A stretch of DNA of 64,000 bases from Nonomuraea sediminis (lineage in GTDB: Bacteria; Actinomycetota; Actinomycetes; Streptosporangiales; Streptosporangiaceae), in assembly GCF_018531495.1 (NCBI RefSeq), contig NZ_JAHDTI010000007.1, forward strand, positions 1 to 64,000, given 5' to 3'. The notes beneath the pieces are model-generated. The model worked only from the letters and a program-made list of their open reading frames with translations. It was not told the origin of the DNA and ran no database searches. Positions 50,408 through 58,994 of this stretch are shown here, piece after piece. The position numbers were made by a program, and so were the translations under genes. Each line of letters opens with the position of its first letter. The first letter of the stretch is position 1.

Positions 50408-51832
50408 ATGGCCAGCGAGGAGCATTCGTTCGGAGGCGGCTCGGGCGTGTTCCGGCGCAAGCCGGTGGAACAGATCGCCGCTGAACATGAAGGAGAGCTG
50501 ACCCGGGTGCTGGGCCTGTGGCAGCTCACCGCGATCGGCATCGGCGGCATCATCGGCGCCGGCATCTTCGCGCTGGCCGGCGCGGTCGCCCACGAGACGG
50601 CCGGGCCCGCCGTGGTCATCTCCTTCCTCATCGCCGGCGTGGCCAGCGCCGCCGCGGCGTTCTCCTACGCGGAGTTCGCCGGGCTCATCCCGAAGGCCGG
50701 ATCCGCCTACACCTACGGCTATGCCGTACTGGGGGAGGTCGTCGGCTGGTTCATCGGCTGGGACCTGCTGCTGGAGTACACGGCGATCGTCGCGGTCGTG
50801 GCGATCGGCATCTCCGGCTACTTCGGCTTCCTGGTCGGCGAGCTGGGCATCCACCTGCCCGCCTGGATGCTGGGCGCGCCGGGCACCGGGCCGGGCCACA
50901 AGGTGGACCTGTTCGCGGTGCTGCTGTGCCTGCTCATCGCGTTCCTGCTCAACCAGGGCATCAAGACCGCCGCGCGGTTCGAGACCACCGTCGTCGCGCT
51001 GAAGGTGGCGGTGGTGCTCGTGGTGATCATCGTCGGGTTCTTCTTCATCAACCCGGCCAACTACGTCCCGTTCTTCCCGTTCGGCGTGAGCGGCGCCATC
51101 ACCGGCGCGGCCACGGTGTTCTTCGCCGTGTTCGGCTACGACGCGATGAGCACCGCCGCCGAGGAGTCCAAGGACTCCCGCCGCCACATGCCCAAGGCGA
51201 TCATCTACTCGCTGGCCATCTCGATGGTGCTGTACGTGCTGGCCTGCCTGGTGCTCACCGGCATGCAGAACTACAAGGACATCGATCCCGAGAGCGGCTT
51301 CTCCTCGGCCTTCGCCTCGGTCGGGCTGGACAAGCTGGCCGGCGTCATCGCGGTCGGCGCGATCGTCGGCATCCTCACCGTCATGTTCACCTTCATGCTC
51401 GGCGTCACCCGCGTGTGGTTCGCGATGAGCCGTGACGGGCTGCTGCCGCACTGGTTCGCCAAGCTCCACCCGGTGCGCCGGGTGCCGACCCGCATCACCT
51501 GGATCGTCGGCGCCGTCTCCGCGCTCATCGCCGGGTTCCTGCCGATCAGAGAAGCGGCGGAGCTGACCAACATCGGCATCCTGCTGGCCTTCGTCGTGGT
51601 CTGCATCGCCGTCATCGTCCTGCGCTACCGGCGTCCCGACCTGCCGCGCTCGTTCCGCACACCAGGCATGCCGTTCACCCCGGCCATCGGCGTCGTCTTC
51701 TCGCTGTGGCTGATCACCTTCCTGAGCCCGGTGACGTGGCTGCGCTTCATCATCTGGTTCCTCATCGGCCTGGTCATCTACTTCACCTACAGCTACAAGC
51801 ACTCCGAACTCCACCGCCAGCAGGCGCCCTAG
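50408..51832 (+). CDS. APC family (cationic) amino acid permease
   Basis: A 474-residue transporter with about 12 membrane helices. The N-terminal 'FRRKPVEQIAAEHEGELTRVLGLWQLTAIGIGGIIGAGIFALAG' carries the G-I-G-G-I-I-G-A-G-I-F substrate-binding motif of APC permeases and is typical of the cationic amino acid transporter (CAT) group. 'VFFAVFGYDAMSTAAEESKD' is another signature. The ATG at 50408 follows GGGAGGCGAGACG; the frame is open upstream but overlaps the opposing RTX gene. It likely imports amino acids by proton symport or exchange. The adjacent encapsulin operon ends before it, so a link is only positional. Confidence 0.88.
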   Translation: MASEEHSFGGGSGVFRRKPVEQIAAEHEGELTRVLGLWQLTAIGIGGIIGAGIFALAGAVAHETAGPAVVISFLIAGVASAAAAFSYAEFAGLIPKAGSAYTYGYAVLGEVVGWFIGWDLLLEYTAIVAVVAIGISGYFGFLVGELGIHLPAWMLGAPGTGPGHKVDLFAVLLCLLIAFLLNQGIKTAARFETTVVALKVAVVLVVIIVGFFFINPANYVPFFPFGVSGAITGAATVFFAVFGYDAMSTAAEESKDSRRHMPKAIIYSLAISMVLYVLACLVLTGMQNYKDIDPESGFSSAFASVGLDKLAGVIAVGAIVGILTVMFTFMLGVTRVWFAMSRDGLLPHWFAKLHPVRRVPTRITWIVGAVSALIAGFLPIREAAELTNIGILLAFVVVCIAVIVLRYRRPDLPRSFRTPGMPFTPAIGVVFSLWLITFLSPVTWLRFIIWFLIGLVIYFTYSYKHSELHRQQAP

Positions 51833-51850
51833 AGCGAATTTCTTGATTTA

Positions 51851-51880
51851 GAAGGTGACACTTCAAAAACAGGAAGTACT
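51851..51880 (+). promoter_or_regulatory. Interleaved inverted repeats upstream of the LLM/hydrolase/HxlR operon
   Basis: GAAG-N6-CTTC (51851-51864) shares its right arm with ACTTC-N8-GAAGT (51860-51877), giving three alternating half-sites within 27 bp, 20 bp before the LLM start. The stretch is AT-rich against a GC-rich background. The HxlR regulator at the end of this gene group is a candidate binder. Confidence 0.4.
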
Positions 51881-51896
51881 GCCCTAGTCTGGGGCC

Positions 51897-52835
51897 ATGA
51901 CTGAGATCGGTTTTCTGCTGCCCACGCGCGACCGGATCGCGCTCGGCGACCACGACGTCGGATCGCTGGTGGAGCTCGCGTGCCTGGCCGAGGAGCTCGG
52001 CTTCGACTCCGTGTGGGCGGGCGACAGCCCGGTGACCAGGCAGCGCGCCGACGTGCTGACACTCCTGGCCGCCATCGCGGCCAGGACCGGACGGATCACG
52101 CTGGGGACCGCCGTGCTGCTCGCGGGGCTGCGCCACCCGATCCCGCTCGCGCACCAGCTCGCCACGGTGGACAGGCTCTCCGGCGGCCGGCTGGTCGCGG
52201 GCCTGGGCGCCGGGTTCCCCAACCCGCGCACGCAGGCGCAGTTCGACGCGATCGGGGTCGACTACAGGACCCGGGTGAGCCGGCTGGAGGAGACGATCGC
52301 CGCGATGCGCCTGCTGTGGTCGGGGGAGGAGGTGTCCTTCGAAGGGCGGCACTTCACCTTCCACGACGTGCAGGTGGCGCCGCGGCCGGTGCGGCCTGAG
52401 GGGCCGCCCGTCTGGCTGGCCGGCGGCGGCGAGGCGGCGCTGCGGCGGGTGGCCAGGCTCGCCGACGGCTGGCTGCCGTACCCGCCCGCCTGGCAGACCT
52501 ACGCCGACGAGCTGGCGGTGATCAGGACCGCGGGCGGCGCGGCCGCCACGCCCGCGCTGTACGCGACCGTGTGCCTGGATGACAGCCCCGACCGCGCCCG
52601 GCAGCGGATGCGGACCAGCATCGAGCGCTACTACGACGCCTCGCTGGAGACGGTCGGCGCCATCCAGGCCATGTACGCGGGCACCCCGGCAGGCGCGGCG
52701 TTCTGGCTCGGCCGCTACATCGCCGCCGGCGCCCGGCACCTCGTGGTCCGCCTGGCCGTCGAGGACCACGACAAGGCGCTGGTCGAGTTCGCCGAACGGG
52801 TCCTGCCGCTGCTGCGCGAGGAGGAGACCCGATGA
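51897..52835 (+). CDS. LLM class flavin-dependent oxidoreductase
   Basis: A 312-residue luciferase-like enzyme. Typical blocks are 'IGFLLPTRDRIALGDHDVGSLVELACLAEELGFDSVWAGDSPVT', 'GRITLGTAVLLAGLRHPIPLAHQLATVDRLSGGRLVAGLGAGFP' and 'RPEGPPVWLAGGGEAALRRVARLADGWLPY'. These bind FMN or F420. It probably oxidises or reduces a small organic substrate. It overlaps the hydrolase start by ATGA and belongs to a three-gene unit with a HxlR regulator, an arrangement seen in xenobiotic-response operons. Confidence 0.9.
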   Translation: MTEIGFLLPTRDRIALGDHDVGSLVELACLAEELGFDSVWAGDSPVTRQRADVLTLLAAIAARTGRITLGTAVLLAGLRHPIPLAHQLATVDRLSGGRLVAGLGAGFPNPRTQAQFDAIGVDYRTRVSRLEETIAAMRLLWSGEEVSFEGRHFTFHDVQVAPRPVRPEGPPVWLAGGGEAALRRVARLADGWLPYPPAWQTYADELAVIRTAGGAAATPALYATVCLDDSPDRARQRMRTSIERYYDASLETVGAIQAMYAGTPAGAAFWLGRYIAAGARHLVVRLAVEDHDKALVEFAERVLPLLREEETR

Positions 52836-53497
52836 CCGCCTTCATGCTCGTCCACGGCGCCTGGCACGGAGCCTGGGCCTGGGACCGCGTCGTCCCCCTG
52901 CTCGGCAGGACGCTCGTCCCCGAGCTGTCGTCCGGAAGCCAGGTCGGGCTGGCCGACCACGTGGCTGAGGTGGTGGCCGCGCTGGACGCGGCGGACGAGC
53001 CGGTGGTCCTCGTCGGCCACAGCTACGGCGGTCTGGTGGTACGGCAGGCCGCCGACACCCGCCCCGGCCAGGTCGCGCACCTCGTGCTCGTGGAGGGGTG
53101 GGCGGGGCCCGACGGCGCGAGCCTGTTCTCCCTGGCGCCCGCGTGGTTCCGCGACGCCCTCCAGGCGAGCGCGGTGGACGGGGAACTGCCGCCCTGGCCC
53201 GCCGTACAGGTGGGCATCACCGACCCGGACGACGCGCGGTGGGTGGAGGAACGGATGCGCCCGCACCCGCTGCGGACCTTCACCGACGCCACCCGCCTGA
53301 CCGGCGCGGTCGACCGGATCCCTGGCACGGGCGTCTACGGGATCGAATCGCGCATACCGTTCGCCGACTTCGTCCAAGCGCTCGGCTACCGGCCGGTGCC
53401 CATCGTCGGCCCACACGACGTCATGATCACCGATCCGGCGCTGCTCGCGGATGTCCTGCTCAAGGTTCGGGATCAGGAAGTGCGCGCATTACAGTAG
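52832..53497 (+). CDS. Small alpha/beta hydrolase
   Basis: A 221-residue esterase-type hydrolase. 'MTAFMLVHGAWHGAWAWDRV' carries the oxyanion H-G motif, the nucleophile elbow is V-G-H-S-Y-G-G near residue 69, and a likely catalytic His is in G-P-H-D-V near 191. It resembles the methylesterase/hydroxynitrile-lyase-like group of the fold. It is translationally coupled to the LLM enzyme, so oxidation followed by hydrolysis of one compound is plausible. It stops 4 bp before the HxlR start. Confidence 0.88.
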   Translation: MTAFMLVHGAWHGAWAWDRVVPLLGRTLVPELSSGSQVGLADHVAEVVAALDAADEPVVLVGHSYGGLVVRQAADTRPGQVAHLVLVEGWAGPDGASLFSLAPAWFRDALQASAVDGELPPWPAVQVGITDPDDARWVEERMRPHPLRTFTDATRLTGAVDRIPGTGVYGIESRIPFADFVQALGYRPVPIVGPHDVMITDPALLADVLLKVRDQEVRALQ

Positions 53498-53502
53498 TGA
53501 AG
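53490..53502 (+). promoter_or_regulatory. Possible leaderless promoter for the HxlR gene
   Basis: TACAGT (53490-53495) is a fair -10 box ending 6 bases before the GTG at 53502, and no Shine-Dalgarno sequence lies between. This geometry is that of a leaderless actinobacterial transcript. The -35 region is weak. Confidence 0.4.
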
Positions 53503-54185
53503 TGGACCAGCGATCGTACAACCAGTTCTGCGCCACCGCCCGCACCCTGGACATCATCGGCGAGCGGTGGACGCTGCTGCTGGTCCGCGAGCTGCTGACC
53601 GGCCCCAAACGCTTCGGCGACCTGCAGAAGAGCCTGCGCGGCCTGGGCACGGGCCTGCTGTCAGCCCGGCTGAAGCACCTCGAACGCGAGGGCCTGGCCC
53701 GCCGCGTCACGCTCCCGCCCCCGGCGCGCACCCCCGCCTACGAGCTCACCGAGGCGGGCCGCGAGCTGGAGCCCGCCGTGATGGCCCTGGCCCGGTGGGG
53801 CACGAAGTGGGCGATGGGGGAGCGGCACGAGGAGGAGTCGTTCCACCCGGGCTGGGCGGTCCTGGGGATGCGCTCCTGCTTCGTCCCCGAGGCGGCGGCC
53901 GGGCTGCGCGCCGTCTACGAGTTCCGCGTGGACGACGAGCTGTTCCACGTCGACGTCGACGACGGCCGCATCGACACCGTGCACGGCCCGGCCCAGCGCC
54001 CGGACGTCGTCGTGGAAGCCGGCCAGGACGTCCTGGTCGGCATCGCCGCCCGCCGTACCACCCTCGCCGAGGCCCTCGCCGACGGCACCGCCCGCGCCAC
54101 CGGCGACGCCCGCCTCCTGCACGCCCTCGGCGAGCTGTTCGTCTGGCCCCCGGCGGGCGACCGCACCCCGGACAACAGCGGGTGA
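53502..54185 (+). CDS. HxlR family transcriptional regulator with SCP2-like C-terminus
   Basis: A 227-residue regulator. The HxlR winged helix (~5-100) is 'CATARTLDIIGERWTLLLVRELLTGPKRFGDLQKSLRGLGTGLLSARLKHLEREGLARR', and a C-terminal ~100-residue sterol-carrier-like domain follows ('GIAARRTTLAEALADGTARATGDARLLHAL'). HxlR repressors often sense electrophiles or aromatic compounds. The GTG start lacks a ribosome-binding site and may be leaderless. It likely controls the LLM/hydrolase pair through the inverted repeats at 51851-51877. Confidence 0.88.
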   Translation: MDQRSYNQFCATARTLDIIGERWTLLLVRELLTGPKRFGDLQKSLRGLGTGLLSARLKHLEREGLARRVTLPPPARTPAYELTEAGRELEPAVMALARWGTKWAMGERHEEESFHPGWAVLGMRSCFVPEAAAGLRAVYEFRVDDELFHVDVDDGRIDTVHGPAQRPDVVVEAGQDVLVGIAARRTTLAEALADGTARATGDARLLHALGELFVWPPAGDRTPDNSG

Positions 54186-54186
54186 G

Positions 54187-54858
54187 TCACCCCGCCCGCA
54201 TGCTGATCCCGTGCACGACCAGGGCCAGCTGGACCCGGTTCGCCAGGCCGGTCTTGGTGAGGATCCGGGAGATGTAGCCCTTCACGGTGCCGACGCTCAT
54301 GTGCAGCTCCGCGGCGATGTCCGCGTTCGCCTTGCCCTGGCCGACCGCCACGGCGACCTCGCGCTCGCGGACACTGAGCCTGGCCAGCATCCGCTCGGCG
54401 TCGGCCCGCCGCCGGGCCTGCTCCTCGGGCACGAGGTGGGCGATCAGTCGACGGGTGACCGAGGGCGACAGGACCGGCTCGCCCGAGACGACCCGCCGGA
54501 CGGCCTCCACGATGCCCTCCGGCGGGGTGTCCTTCAGCAGGAACCCGCTCGCGCCCGCCTGCAACGCGCCGAACACCAGCTCGTCGGCGTCGAAGGTGGT
54601 CAGGACGAGCACGTGCGGCGGCTCGGCGCGCCCGCGCAGCAGCCGGGTGGCGTCGATGCCGTTCAGTCCTGGCATCCGGAGGTCCATGAGCACCACGTCC
54701 GGCGCGTGGGCCTCGACCGCGGCCGGCACGTCCGCGCCGTCGCCCACGCCGCCGACCACCAGCAGGTCGTCCGCGCCCCTGAGCATCAGCGACAGCCCGG
54801 ATCTGACCAGCGGGTCGTCGTCCACGATCAGCACGCGAATGGGGCTCACAGCGGCCAT
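54187..54858 (-). CDS. NarL/LuxR-family response regulator
   Basis: A 223-residue regulator. The receiver has D-D-D near 13-15, phospho-Asp in V-V-L-M-D-L-R-M-P near 59, T in L-T-T-F and K in L-L-K-D. The LuxR HTH is 'LSVREREVAVAVGQGKANADIAAELHMSVGTVKGYISRI'. ATG at 54856-54858; the long upstream open frame lies over the kinase gene. It overlaps the kinase end by 13 nt. Its stop and that of HxlR sit within a short palindrome (GGGTGA-G-TCACCC), possibly a shared bidirectional terminator. Confidence 0.9.
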   Translation of the reverse strand: MAAVSPIRVLIVDDDPLVRSGLSLMLRGADDLLVVGGVGDGADVPAAVEAHAPDVVLMDLRMPGLNGIDATRLLRGRAEPPHVLVLTTFDADELVFGALQAGASGFLLKDTPPEGIVEAVRRVVSGEPVLSPSVTRRLIAHLVPEEQARRRADAERMLARLSVREREVAVAVGQGKANADIAAELHMSVGTVKGYISRILTKTGLANRVQLALVVHGISMRAG

Positions 54859-55928
54859 GGTAGCCAGACGATCAGCCGGAACTCGCCGTCGGACGCCCCT
54901 GCCCGCTCCACCTTGCCGCCCGCCAGCGCGGCTCGCTCCCTCAGCCCGGCCAGCCCGGACCCGGCGCCGTCGGCGCGTGTGCCGTCCAGCGGATTGCGTA
55001 CCTCGACGGTCACGCCCTGGCCCGCCGTACCGTCGAGCCGGACCGTTACGGGACGGCCGGGCGCGTGCTTGCGGGCGTTGGTGAGGCCCTCCTGGACGAT
55101 GCGGTAGGCGGCCCGGGCCGTGGCGGCGGGCAGGCGGAGCCCGCCGCCGTCGAAGTCGATCCGCATGCCGGCCCCGCGCGACTCCTCGATCAGGGCATCG
55201 AGGTCGTCCGGGGTCTCGCGCAGCACCGAGACGACGGCGCGCAGCTCCTGCAGTGCCTGGTGCGCGTTCGAGCGGACGACCCTGGCGGCCTCGTTCACCT
55301 CGCCGGGGTCGGCCTGCGCGTTGAACTCCAGCGCGCCCGCGTGCAGCGCCAGCAGCGACAGCCGGTGCGCCAGCACGTCGTGCATCTCGCGGGCGATCGC
55401 CAGCCGCTCCGTCTGGCGGGCCAGTTCCTGCTCCGCCTCCGCCCTGCGGGCTCGCTCGAGCAGCGACAGCATCAGCTCGCGGCGGGCCCGCGCGAGCATT
55501 CCCCATCCGGTCAGCGCGCACCCGAACAGCACCGCGACCAGCGCCCACACCGCATAGGGCGCCACCCCGGGCGGGCGCAGCCAGAACCTGGCCAGCGTCG
55601 CCGCCACCCCCGCCGCGCCGACCGCCATCGCCACGGCGGGCCTGCGGTAGAGCGCGGCGACCAGCGTCGCGATGCCCGCCGCCACCGAGGCCGCCGCCGC
55701 GGGCACCGACAGCGCCACCACGGCCAGCGCCACCGAGGCAGGCCACCTGCGCGACCACCACAGCAGCACGCACGCCAGGGCGCCGCCCACCACGTCCGCG
55801 AGCAGATAGGCGCCGCGGTCACCCCACACGACCGCGGCGGCACCGGCCACCGCGCAGACGAAGCCGCCCACCGCCACCGCTCGGTCCCTGCGGGTGCGCG
55901 GGGGGCCCGGCCGTACATCTGGAAGCAT
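54846..55928 (-). CDS. Sensor histidine kinase (HisKA_3 type)
   Basis: A 360-residue kinase. Four to five membrane segments lie within 20-150 and a coiled-coil-like linker with Glu/Arg repeats (~152-180) follows. The phospho-His motif is R-L-A-I-A-R-E-M-H-D-V-L-A-H-R, and HATPase boxes are 'RIVQEGLTNARKHAPG' and 'GSGLAGLRERAALAGG'. It lacks an extracellular domain, as do many intramembrane-sensing kinases that respond to cell-envelope stress. It is divergent from a nine-helix membrane protein that could be its target. Confidence 0.9.
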   Translation of the reverse strand: MLPDVRPGPPRTRRDRAVAVGGFVCAVAGAAAVVWGDRGAYLLADVVGGALACVLLWWSRRWPASVALAVVALSVPAAAASVAAGIATLVAALYRRPAVAMAVGAAGVAATLARFWLRPPGVAPYAVWALVAVLFGCALTGWGMLARARRELMLSLLERARRAEAEQELARQTERLAIAREMHDVLAHRLSLLALHAGALEFNAQADPGEVNEAARVVRSNAHQALQELRAVVSVLRETPDDLDALIEESRGAGMRIDFDGGGLRLPAATARAAYRIVQEGLTNARKHAPGRPVTVRLDGTAGQGVTVEVRNPLDGTRADGAGSGLAGLRERAALAGGKVERAGASDGEFRLIVWLPWPL

Positions 55929-56008
55929 CTCCCGATTGTCACCTGGGTTGCCACGGTCCGGACTTCGGTCAGCAGCGCGCGCCTGCCTCCGGCGGCCACC
56001 GTTGGACC

Positions 56009-56974
56009 ATGAATCCCCGTTGGGCCGCGCTGATCCTCGCGGTCATCACCCCGCTCGTGGCCGAGTTCACGCTCGGCAACCCGTCGATCCGCCAGATCTG
56101 GCTGCTGCCGCTCTGGATCCCTCTCTACGGCGCGGGCACCGTCCTCATCCGCGAGCTGGTACGGCGGGCGGGGACCGGCTGGCGCGGCGTCCTGCTGCTC
56201 GGCGCCGCCTACGGCGTCGTCGAGGAGGGCCTGGCACTGCAGGCGCTCAGCAGTCCCACGCTGTACGGCGCGGCCGGCTGGGCGCCGCGGATCCTCGGCT
56301 TGAACAGCGCCTACGCCGAGCTCATGATCCCCTACCACGCGGTGTTCAGCGCCGCCATCCCGATCCTGCTGGTCGACCTGATCTTCCCCGCTCTCCGCGA
56401 CCGCCCCTACCTGGGGCGTCCTGGGATGATCGTGACCGGGGTGATCTTCGTGCTCGGCGCCCTGCTGGTACGGCTGAGCGTCCCGCCGGCCATGGACCCC
56501 GGATACCAGGCGCCCGCCGTGGTCGTGGTGGGTTGTGTGGTGGCCGTCGCGGTACTGGTGGTGGCGGGTCTGGTGGGAGCTGCGCAGCCGGGCGGCTCGT
56601 GGCCGGTCCCCGCCTGGGGCGCCGCGGTGTTCGGCGGTGTGGCGGCGTTCGCCTACCTGGCGCTGCTGTTCCCCTTCGGCGGGGCGGCCCACCCCGCGTT
56701 CACCCGCGGCGCGTGGGTGTGGGCGCCAATGGCGGCGGCCGCGGTGCTTGGCGTGGGCGCCGTCTGGCTGCTGCGCCGCCGGCGGCTCGGCGACCTGGAG
56801 CTCCTCGCCCTGGCCGGTGGGGCGCTGGTCGCGCACACCGCCTTCGGCCTGATCGCCAACGCCGACACCCCGGCCGACCGGCTCGGGCTCGCCGCGCTCG
56901 GCGTGGTGATGGTCGTCCTGCTGGTGCTCCTGGGCAGCCGCGTCAGGGCGCGAGCAGTTCCGCTGCCCGGGTGA
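56009..56974 (+). CDS. Polytopic membrane protein of unknown function
   Basis: A 321-residue hydrophobic protein with about nine predicted helices and short loops. A conserved-looking motif I-R-E-L-V-R-R-A-G-T-G-W-R-G-V-L followed by 'AAYGVVEEGLALQAL' lies at ~47-78. The paired Glu (V-V-E-E-G) in a membrane helix recalls CPBP-type intramembrane proteases (E-E-x-x-x-R), but the Arg is not in the expected place, so I do not assign that function. It is divergent from a two-component kinase 80 bp away. Its 3' end overlaps the convergent sigma factor gene by 32 bp. Confidence 0.7.
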   Translation: MNPRWAALILAVITPLVAEFTLGNPSIRQIWLLPLWIPLYGAGTVLIRELVRRAGTGWRGVLLLGAAYGVVEEGLALQALSSPTLYGAAGWAPRILGLNSAYAELMIPYHAVFSAAIPILLVDLIFPALRDRPYLGRPGMIVTGVIFVLGALLVRLSVPPAMDPGYQAPAVVVVGCVVAVAVLVVAGLVGAAQPGGSWPVPAWGAAVFGGVAAFAYLALLFPFGGAAHPAFTRGAWVWAPMAAAAVLGVGAVWLLRRRRLGDLELLALAGGALVAHTAFGLIANADTPADRLGLAALGVVMVVLLVLLGSRVRARAVPLPG

Positions 56975-58172
56975 CGAGGGCCCGGCGTTCCGACTCGCCG
57001 TGCGTCCGCTCGGCCGCCTGGAGGAAGAGGGTGGCGGCGCGCTCGCTGTCGCCCGCGCGGGCCGTGAGGTCCGCCTCGGCGGCCAGGGCCAGCGGGTAGT
57101 TGTCGAGGGCGCCGCCCCTCCTGGCCTGTTCGAGCAGTTCCAGCCCGGCGGCAGGCCCGTGGGCGTAACCGTGGGCCACGGCCCGGTTCAGCTCGATCAC
57201 CGGGCTCGGCTGCAGCTCGGCGAGCCGGTCGTAGCAGCCGGCGATCCTGGCCCAGTCCGTGTCGTCCGCCGTCTCGGCGGTGGCGTGGCAGGCGGCGATG
57301 CGCGCCTGCAGCTCGTACGGCCCGCCGTACTCCTGCCCGTCGTCCAGGGCGGCGAGGATGGTCACGGCCTCGGCGATCGCGGTGTGGTCCCAGCGGGAGC
57401 GGTCCTGGCCGGCGAGCGGCACCAGGTCGCCGGCGGCGTCGCGGCGGGCCTCGCGCCTGGAGTGCTGCAGCAGGAAGAGCGCGAGCAGCGCCGCAGCCTC
57501 GGGCTGCGCGGGCATGAGCCGCGCCAGCAGCCGGGCCAGCCGGATCGCCTCCTCGGCGAAGGCCGGTTCACCGTCGGCGTTGTAGCCGTGGGTGAACAGC
57601 AGGTAGAGCACCGCCAGCACCCCCGGCAGCCGCTCGCCCAGCGCCGCCCCGCCGGGCACCCGGTACGGGATCCGCGCGTCGGCGATCTTGGTCTTGGCCC
57701 TGGTCAGCCGCCGCGTCATGGCCGACTCGCTGACCAGGAACGCGCGCGCGATGTCCGCGGTCGGCACGGCGCAGATCGTCCTGAGGGTCAGCGCCACCCG
57801 CGCCTCCATCGCCAGCGCCGGATGGCAGCAGGTGAAGATCAACCGCAACCGGTCGTCCACGACCTCCTCCTCCGGCTCGGGCTCCTCGGTAGCCGCGGTC
57901 ACGGCCAGCACCGCCAGTTCGCGGAGCTTGCGCTGCTCGACCGAGGTACGGCGCAGCACGTCCAGGGCCCGGTTCCGGGCCACCGTCATCAGCCACCCGC
58001 CCGGGTTGGCGGGCACCCCGTCACGTGGCCACCGCTCGAGGGCCGTGGCCAGCGCCTCCTGCGCGCAGTCCTCGGCCAGGCCCCAGTCGCCCGTGACGCG
58101 GATGAGCGTGGCCACGATCCGGGGATAGGCGTCGGCGGCCGCGGTGGCGGCCGCCTGCGCGGGATCGGTCAC
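56943..58172 (-). CDS. ECF sigma factor with C-terminal TPR-like domain (ECF42/SigJ-like type)
   Basis: A 409-residue sigma factor. Region 2 is 'RIVATLIRVTGDWGLAEDCAQEALATALERWP' followed by 'NPGGWLMTVARNRALDVLRR'. Region 4 spans ~105-165 ('TLRTICAVPTADIARAFLVSESAMTRRLTRAKTKI'), and a long C-terminal DUF6596/TPR-like extension includes 'LYLLFTHGYNADGE', diagnostic for this ECF group. Members lack a classical anti-sigma factor and are paired with YCII/DGPF proteins, exactly as here: its ATG overlaps the YCII gene stop. The start at 58172 gives the full region 2. Confidence 0.92.
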   Translation of the reverse strand: MTDPAQAAATAAADAYPRIVATLIRVTGDWGLAEDCAQEALATALERWPRDGVPANPGGWLMTVARNRALDVLRRTSVEQRKLRELAVLAVTAATEEPEPEEEVVDDRLRLIFTCCHPALAMEARVALTLRTICAVPTADIARAFLVSESAMTRRLTRAKTKIADARIPYRVPGGAALGERLPGVLAVLYLLFTHGYNADGEPAFAEEAIRLARLLARLMPAQPEAAALLALFLLQHSRREARRDAAGDLVPLAGQDRSRWDHTAIAEAVTILAALDDGQEYGGPYELQARIAACHATAETADDTDWARIAGCYDRLAELQPSPVIELNRAVAHGYAHGPAAGLELLEQARRGGALDNYPLALAAEADLTARAGDSERAATLFLQAAERTHGESERRALVTRAAELLAP

Positions 58173-58504
58173 TGCTCGAAGTCGGCCAGCGGTCGGATCT
58201 CGAGCCGCCCGCCGCGTGCCATCGGGTGAGTCCGCGCGACCTCGATCGCCTCGTCAAGATCCGCGCACTCGAGCAGATCGAAGCCCACGATCACCTCCTT
58301 GGTCTCCGTGAACGGCCCGTCCGCGACCAGCAACTGCCCATTGCGCACCCGCACGGTCGTGGCCGCCGACTTCGGCGCCAGCACGCTCCCCTGCAACCGC
58401 CGCCCGGCGGCATCGTTCTCGGCGACCCACACATCGATGTCCGGCTCGGGCGCGGTATCGGTGTCAGGCTCGCCATCCGTGCAGACGAACATCATGTACT
58501 TCAT
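58169..58504 (-). CDS. YCII-related (DGPF) protein, partner of the ECF sigma factor
   Basis: A 111-residue protein starting MKYMMFVCTDGE with the family motif V-A-D-G-P-F-T-E-T-K-E near residues 60-70 and 'GGRLEIRPL' at the end. DGPF/YCII proteins form small ferredoxin-like dimers and are nearly always encoded beside this type of ECF sigma factor, whose activity they may modulate. ATGA overlap with the sigma gene. The start has GAGGAGGACAGCG before it. Confidence 0.93.
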   Translation of the reverse strand: MKYMMFVCTDGEPDTDTAPEPDIDVWVAENDAAGRRLQGSVLAPKSAATTVRVRNGQLLVADGPFTETKEVIVGFDLLECADLDEAIEVARTHPMARGGRLEIRPLADFEQ

Positions 58505-58589
58505 CGCTGTCCTCCTCGCTCTGCGCTGTCACCATCCTGACGAACGCCCCCCACCGATCCGGACAGCCCTCCTGAAATTCCTCAGGCTC

Positions 58590-58976
58590 CTACGGTGCGT
58601 ACTGGGCGATGCCGTTGCCGAAGGACCAGTCGAGGGGTTCGTTCTCGGTGATGGTGACGAAGATGTTGCGGGGGTCGGTGCCGGCGTACTGCTGGGCCAG
58701 GTCGGCGATTGTGCGGTAGAGGGACTGCTTCTGGGCCGGGGTGCGGCCTGAGCGCATGGTGATGGCGATGAAGACGAGGTCGTCGTCCCGGTGGATGCCG
58801 AGGTAGCCGTCGTCGTAGCGGAACAGGCGCTGGGGGCCGTCGTGGCCGTTGAGTACCTGGAACAGGTCGTCCGGCGGGATGCCGATGGCCTCCACCAGGG
58901 CGTCGTGCACGGCCCGGCCGAGGGCCTCCAGGCGCTTGTCGTCTGCGCGGAGGGCGTCGATGCGAACGAAGGGCAT
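58590..58976 (-). CDS. Tautomerase family protein
   Basis: A 128-residue protein beginning MPFVRIDALR, so Pro would be the N-terminal residue after Met removal, the catalytic base of the tautomerase superfamily. 'VHDALVEAIGIPPDDLFQVLNGHD' and 'ITMRSGRTPAQKQSLYRTIADLAQQYAGTDPRNIFVTITENEPLDWSFGNG' in pieces match the double-length (Tautomerase_2) group, often annotated as 4-oxalocrotonate tautomerase-like. The substrate is unknown. It is 18 bp downstream of the quinone oxidoreductase gene on the same strand and AAGGAC precedes its ATG, so they are likely co-transcribed. Confidence 0.88.
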   Translation of the reverse strand: MPFVRIDALRADDKRLEALGRAVHDALVEAIGIPPDDLFQVLNGHDGPQRLFRYDDGYLGIHRDDDLVFIAITMRSGRTPAQKQSLYRTIADLAQQYAGTDPRNIFVTITENEPLDWSFGNGIAQYAP

Positions 58977-58994
58977 GGGTTACGTCCTTTCAGA

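Noticed and set aside
56009..56974. CPBP/CAAX-type intramembrane protease
   Set aside because: A V-V-E-E-G motif is present, but the Arg and the later His motifs of the family are not recognisable.
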